Assembly: GCF_014648875.1 (NCBI RefSeq)
Contig: NZ_BMRY01000003.1
Location: 496,001-560,000, forward strand
Direction of reading: 5' to 3'
DNA length: 64,000 bases
Origin: Streptomyces parvus
GTDB taxonomy: Bacteria; Actinomycetota; Actinomycetes; Streptomycetales; Streptomycetaceae
A program made the translations under genes and the position numbers. Positions 61,793 to 64,000 of this stretch are shown here, piece by piece. Below the pieces are notes generated by a model. It ran no database searches. It was not told the DNA's origin and saw nothing but the letters and a program-made list of their open reading frames with translations. Position 1 is the first letter of the stretch. The number at the start of each line of letters is the position of its first letter.

Positions 61793-62625
61793 TCCGTCAC
61801 TCCTGCCAACCGCATGATGAGGTCCAGCGATTCACGAGGACCCAGGGCCTGTGACCGGATCTTCGCATAGCGCTGAGCGTAGACGCTCACCTTTGCCGGG
61901 TCGCTGATCAGCAGGCTCTCGTCCTGCGGCTCCATATAGACGAGGCGTTCGTGCTCCGGGGTCTCCAGCAGGTTCATCGAGCCGCGATCCCCGGCATACT
62001 CCCCGTATTTGCCCGCGTCCAGGGGCAGCACCAGCAACGTGACATTACGCCGCCGGGCGCACTCCACGAGATGGAGCAATTGCTCCCGCATGATCTCCTG
62101 GTTCCCGATGACGCGCCGCAGAACGGACTCGTCGATGACGATCTCGATCATCGGGAGCGGGTCGCGGTCGAAGAGGGCCGTGCGGGCCATGCGGAGCTGG
62201 ACCAGCTCTTCCGCGCGCGCCTCGGAGAGCGGCGGGCTACCGCCACCGATCAGCGCCCGCGCGTACGCCTCCGTCTGGAACAGCCCATGGACGACGTTCG
62301 TGGCGAACAACTGGAGGCTGAGCGCGGCCTCCTCCAACAGCGCGTAATCCTTGAACTGCTCGGGCAGCCGCTCCATCCGCATGTACTGCCGTGCCGTCTC
62401 GAAGATGCGCGTGCCGTTGCCGTGCACCCGTTGCAGCTCGACCAACATCGCGTCACTGGCGGGCTGCGCGCACGTCTCCATCGCGCTGATCGCCGCCGCC
62501 GAGTAGCCGATCTCCTTACCTTCCTGCTCCTGGGTCCACCCGCGCTGGACACGTAGCGTCCGGGCCATCTCGGCCACCATCCGGGCCATCGGGCTCGCCG
62601 TTTCCTTGTTCTCAGCACTCGCCAT
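61789..62625 (-). CDS. XRE-type HTH regulator, Scr1 family
   Basis: The 278-residue protein has an N-terminal XRE helix-turn-helix (VAEMARTLRVQRGWTQEQEGKEIGYSAAAISAMETCAQPAS, about 17-58) and the Scr1-type C-terminal domain (FQTEAYARALIGGG, VRMARTALFDRDPLPMIEIVIDESVLRR, LLVLPLDAGKYGEYAG, YAQRYAKIRSQAL). Together with the overlapping DUF397 gene it forms the common Streptomyces pair. ATG 62625 follows a region with no strong ribosome-binding site. Confidence 0.9.
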   Translation of the reverse strand: MASAENKETASPMARMVAEMARTLRVQRGWTQEQEGKEIGYSAAAISAMETCAQPASDAMLVELQRVHGNGTRIFETARQYMRMERLPEQFKDYALLEEAALSLQLFATNVVHGLFQTEAYARALIGGGSPPLSEARAEELVQLRMARTALFDRDPLPMIEIVIDESVLRRVIGNQEIMREQLLHLVECARRRNVTLLVLPLDAGKYGEYAGDRGSMNLLETPEHERLVYMEPQDESLLISDPAKVSVYAQRYAKIRSQALGPRESLDLIMRLAGVTE

Positions 62626-62781
62626 TACGCGATCTCTTTTCGACTCAACCGAACTCAACCGGTCATTACTCGATGCCGTCGAACTCAACGTGGCTCCAGT
62701 GAAGTTCGTGCAGGTCAACGGCTTTGCGACGCACCTCGGCAGACGTGGATAACGCTAGGTGATCAGGGTCACAATCGTCCC

Positions 62782-63189
62782 GTGAACGCAACTAATGGCG
62801 GTGTGACGGCGGACTGGATTCCGGAGTGCGGATTCCATCTCCGCAAGGCGGGCGTGCAATTCGACGCGATCCGCGTGGACGGGGACGCGGGGCGGCGACT
62901 GGCCGATCTGATGGAGGAGCTGGTCGGCGGCGAACCGGGGCCCGTCGTCAGCGAGTCGAACGGCCGGCGAGGGGTGTACTTCCTCGTACCGCCCGGGTCG
63001 ACGGCGGGGCGGCCGTGGCCGCGTGAGGTGACGACGTTCAACTCGGCGACCGGCCGGATCAGTTACGTACCCGTACCGGCGCTCGGGGGCGACACCTGGC
63101 CGCTGATGTGGCGGTACCCGCCGACCCGTGCGGGGCGGTTCGTGCACACGCTGATCCTGTTCAACGCGGCGTACGCGTTACTGAGTTGA
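62782..63189 (+). CDS. Hypothetical protein (135 aa) beside the XRE/DUF397 pair
   Basis: I do not recognise this 135-residue protein with certainty. It holds CGFHLRKAGVQFDAIRVDGDAGRRLADLMEE, then SNGRRGVYFLVPPGSTAGRPWP and ISYVPVPALGGDTWPLMWRYPPTRAGRFVHT. The pattern recalls the N-terminal prim-pol-like domains of Streptomyces hypothetical proteins, but no catalytic acids are clear. GTG 62782; it is divergent from the XRE gene and may be its regulatory target. Confidence 0.6.
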   Translation: MNATNGGVTADWIPECGFHLRKAGVQFDAIRVDGDAGRRLADLMEELVGGEPGPVVSESNGRRGVYFLVPPGSTAGRPWPREVTTFNSATGRISYVPVPALGGDTWPLMWRYPPTRAGRFVHTLILFNAAYALLS

Positions 63190-63224
63190 ACCTCGGCCGG
63201 CGCGGGAGGCGTTGACAGTCCTTA

Positions 63225-63238
63225 CTTGCACATGCAAG
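63225..63238. promoter_or_regulatory. Palindrome in the SMR promoter region
   Basis: CTTGCA-CA-TGCAAG is a perfect 6-bp inverted repeat 8 bp after a TTGACA -35 box (63212-63217), so it would overlap the RNA polymerase site. A related TTGC-N8-GCAA occurs ~55 bp downstream. These are candidate repressor sites for the exporter genes. Confidence 0.6.
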
Positions 63239-63339
63239 AGTCTGCGACGTGAGGGCGGCGCACCGGCGCGGATCGGTGGCGGCACTCAATTGCATGTACG
63301 AGCAAGCACTGTCCCGCGCACTCCATGGAAGGACCTCCC

Positions 63340-63660
63340 ATGCACTGGCTCTACCTCGCCGTCGCCGTCGCCTTCGAAATCCTGGTCGCCATCGCCGCCG
63401 GAAAGGCCGAGGGCTTCAAGAACCGCAAGTGGACGTCGATCACCCTGGCCAGCGGCGCCGCCGCGACCTTCTTCCTCAGCAAGGCGCTGCTGACCTTCGA
63501 CGTCGGCGTGGGCTACGCCCTGTGGACGTCGGTCGCGGGCGTCGGCATCACCGTGCTCGGTGCGCTGTTCTTCGGCCAGCGGCTGAACCTGCACAAGGCG
63601 ATCGGCATCGTCCTCGTCATCGGGGGTGTCGTCGGCCTCCAGCTGAGCGGTTCCGCCTGA
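63340..63660 (+). CDS. SMR-family exporter subunit
   Basis: The 106-residue protein has four transmembrane helices (HWLYLAVAVAFEILVAIAAG, ASGAAATFFLSKALLTFDVGVGYALWTSVAGVG, and LNLHKAIGIVLVIGGVVGLQL). The conserved Glu that couples protons is in the first helix (AFEILV, residue 13). Paired with the next gene, it suits a heteromeric small multidrug-resistance exporter. ATG 63340 follows GGAAGGACC. Confidence 0.9.
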   Translation: MHWLYLAVAVAFEILVAIAAGKAEGFKNRKWTSITLASGAAATFFLSKALLTFDVGVGYALWTSVAGVGITVLGALFFGQRLNLHKAIGIVLVIGGVVGLQLSGSA

Positions 63661-63728
63661 TCCGCACACGTACCCCACGCACAGCACCTGACGACTCCGA
63701 CGACTTCCCCGAGAGAGGCTCACCTCCC

Positions 63729-64000
63729 ATGTCCAACGCTGCCCAGAACACCGCCACCGCCACCGCCGCCACCACCAAGAACTCCTCCACCAACGCCTGG
63801 CTCTCGCTCCTCCTCGCCGGAGTCTTCGAGATCGGGTACGCCCTCGCCGTCGGCGGCAGCGAAGGTTTCACCGTCCTGACCTGGTCCTTGGTCGCCGTGG
63901 TCTTCTTCCTGCTGACGCTCTACGCGCTGAGCCTCGCCCTCCGCACGATCGACGTGAGCATCGGCTACGCGGTCTGGGCCGGTATCGGCGCGGTCGGTGC
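63729..64000 (+). CDS. SMR-family exporter subunit, partial at window end
   Basis: The first ~90 residues of a second SMR protein are visible. A Thr/Ala-rich N-terminus is followed by SLLLAGVFEIGYALAVGGSEGFTVLT (first helix, Glu in FEIGYA) and VVFFLLTLYALSLALRTIDVSIGYAVWAGIGAVGA. The usual SMR start is shorter, so the extra ~20-residue N-terminus is unusual. It continues past the window. With the previous gene it forms a paired SMR exporter. Confidence 0.88.
   Translation, partial: MSNAAQNTATATAATTKNSSTNAWLSLLLAGVFEIGYALAVGGSEGFTVLTWSLVAVVFFLLTLYALSLALRTIDVSIGYAVWAGIGAVG

Noticed and set aside
63190..63339. A guanidine riboswitch before the SMR genes
   Set aside because: SMR exporters often follow such riboswitches, but the short region shows palindromes and a -35 box rather than the conserved ykkC-type or guanidine-III elements.

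Overview
The window is a chromosomal segment from a high-GC actinomycete, almost certainly Streptomyces. The evidence is very strong G/C third-position codon bias, frequent GTG starts, a dnaK-grpE-dnaJ-hspR operon with HspR (HAIR) operators, DasR-like operators before a chitinase gene, an Scr1-type XRE/DUF397 pair, and a parS-like palindrome beside pyrE/fba. The gene order (dcd, dnaK operon, clpB, pyrE, fba, kynurenine genes, purA) is what I know from the conserved core arm near the Streptomyces replication origin.

Layout. 1-7.8 kb: a tRNA-Gly, dcd, a phosphoribosyltransferase, a Yip1-type membrane protein, an FG-GAP lipoprotein, a large membrane-linked Fe-S oxidoreductase and an orphan sugar transferase. 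7.8-12.2 kb: the dnaK-grpE-dnaJ-hspR heat-shock operon. 12.2-15.3 kb: an accessory-looking cassette with two related LuxR-type regulators, a divergent small exported peptide and a Rieske-like protein that lacks its cluster ligands. 15.3-19.2 kb: a PPOX-family flavoprotein, clpB with its own HAIR site, and a YbjN-like protein. 19.3-24.0 kb: an intact aminotransferase, a three-gene DNA-methyltransferase island (small two-helix membrane protein, HsdM-like, HsdS-like, no HsdR), and a decayed second aminotransferase 5' end. A 103-bp near-identical direct repeat links the two aminotransferase copies and frames the island. 24.2-34.1 kb: mostly core genes (DUF2617, a spermidine-synthase-like membrane protein, SRPBCC, aldose epimerase, pyrE, fba, a MalY-like aminotransferase, an MFS exporter, DUF3151). 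34.2-37.5 kb: tryptophan-to-anthranilate kynurenine genes. 37.6-43.5 kb: an NmrA-like reductase, a two-component system, a P450, small proteins and a diacylglycerol-kinase-like protein. 43.7 kb: purA. 45.2-48.8 kb: an ECF sigma factor with a CU044_5270-type membrane partner, SMI1/KNR4 and DUF6183-like genes. 49.0-50.3 kb: a TnpB gene with a likely guide-RNA end. 50.6-64 kb: a GH19 chitinase, a second sliding clamp, PucR, LysR, ArsR and TetR regulators, an enol-lactonase-like hydrolase, a secreted I36-type protein, an FG-GAP protein, the XRE/DUF397 pair and a paired SMR exporter cut by the window end.

How it works together. HspR, encoded here, should repress both the dnaK operon and clpB through HAIR sites present in the window, so a complete chaperone feedback circuit is visible. 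The kyn genes form a three-step route. The most novel-looking parts are the methyltransferase island inside a regenerated aminotransferase gene and the LuxR/exported-peptide/degenerate-Rieske cassette. No CRISPR array or rRNA was seen. All family assignments were made by reading the sequence, without database searches.
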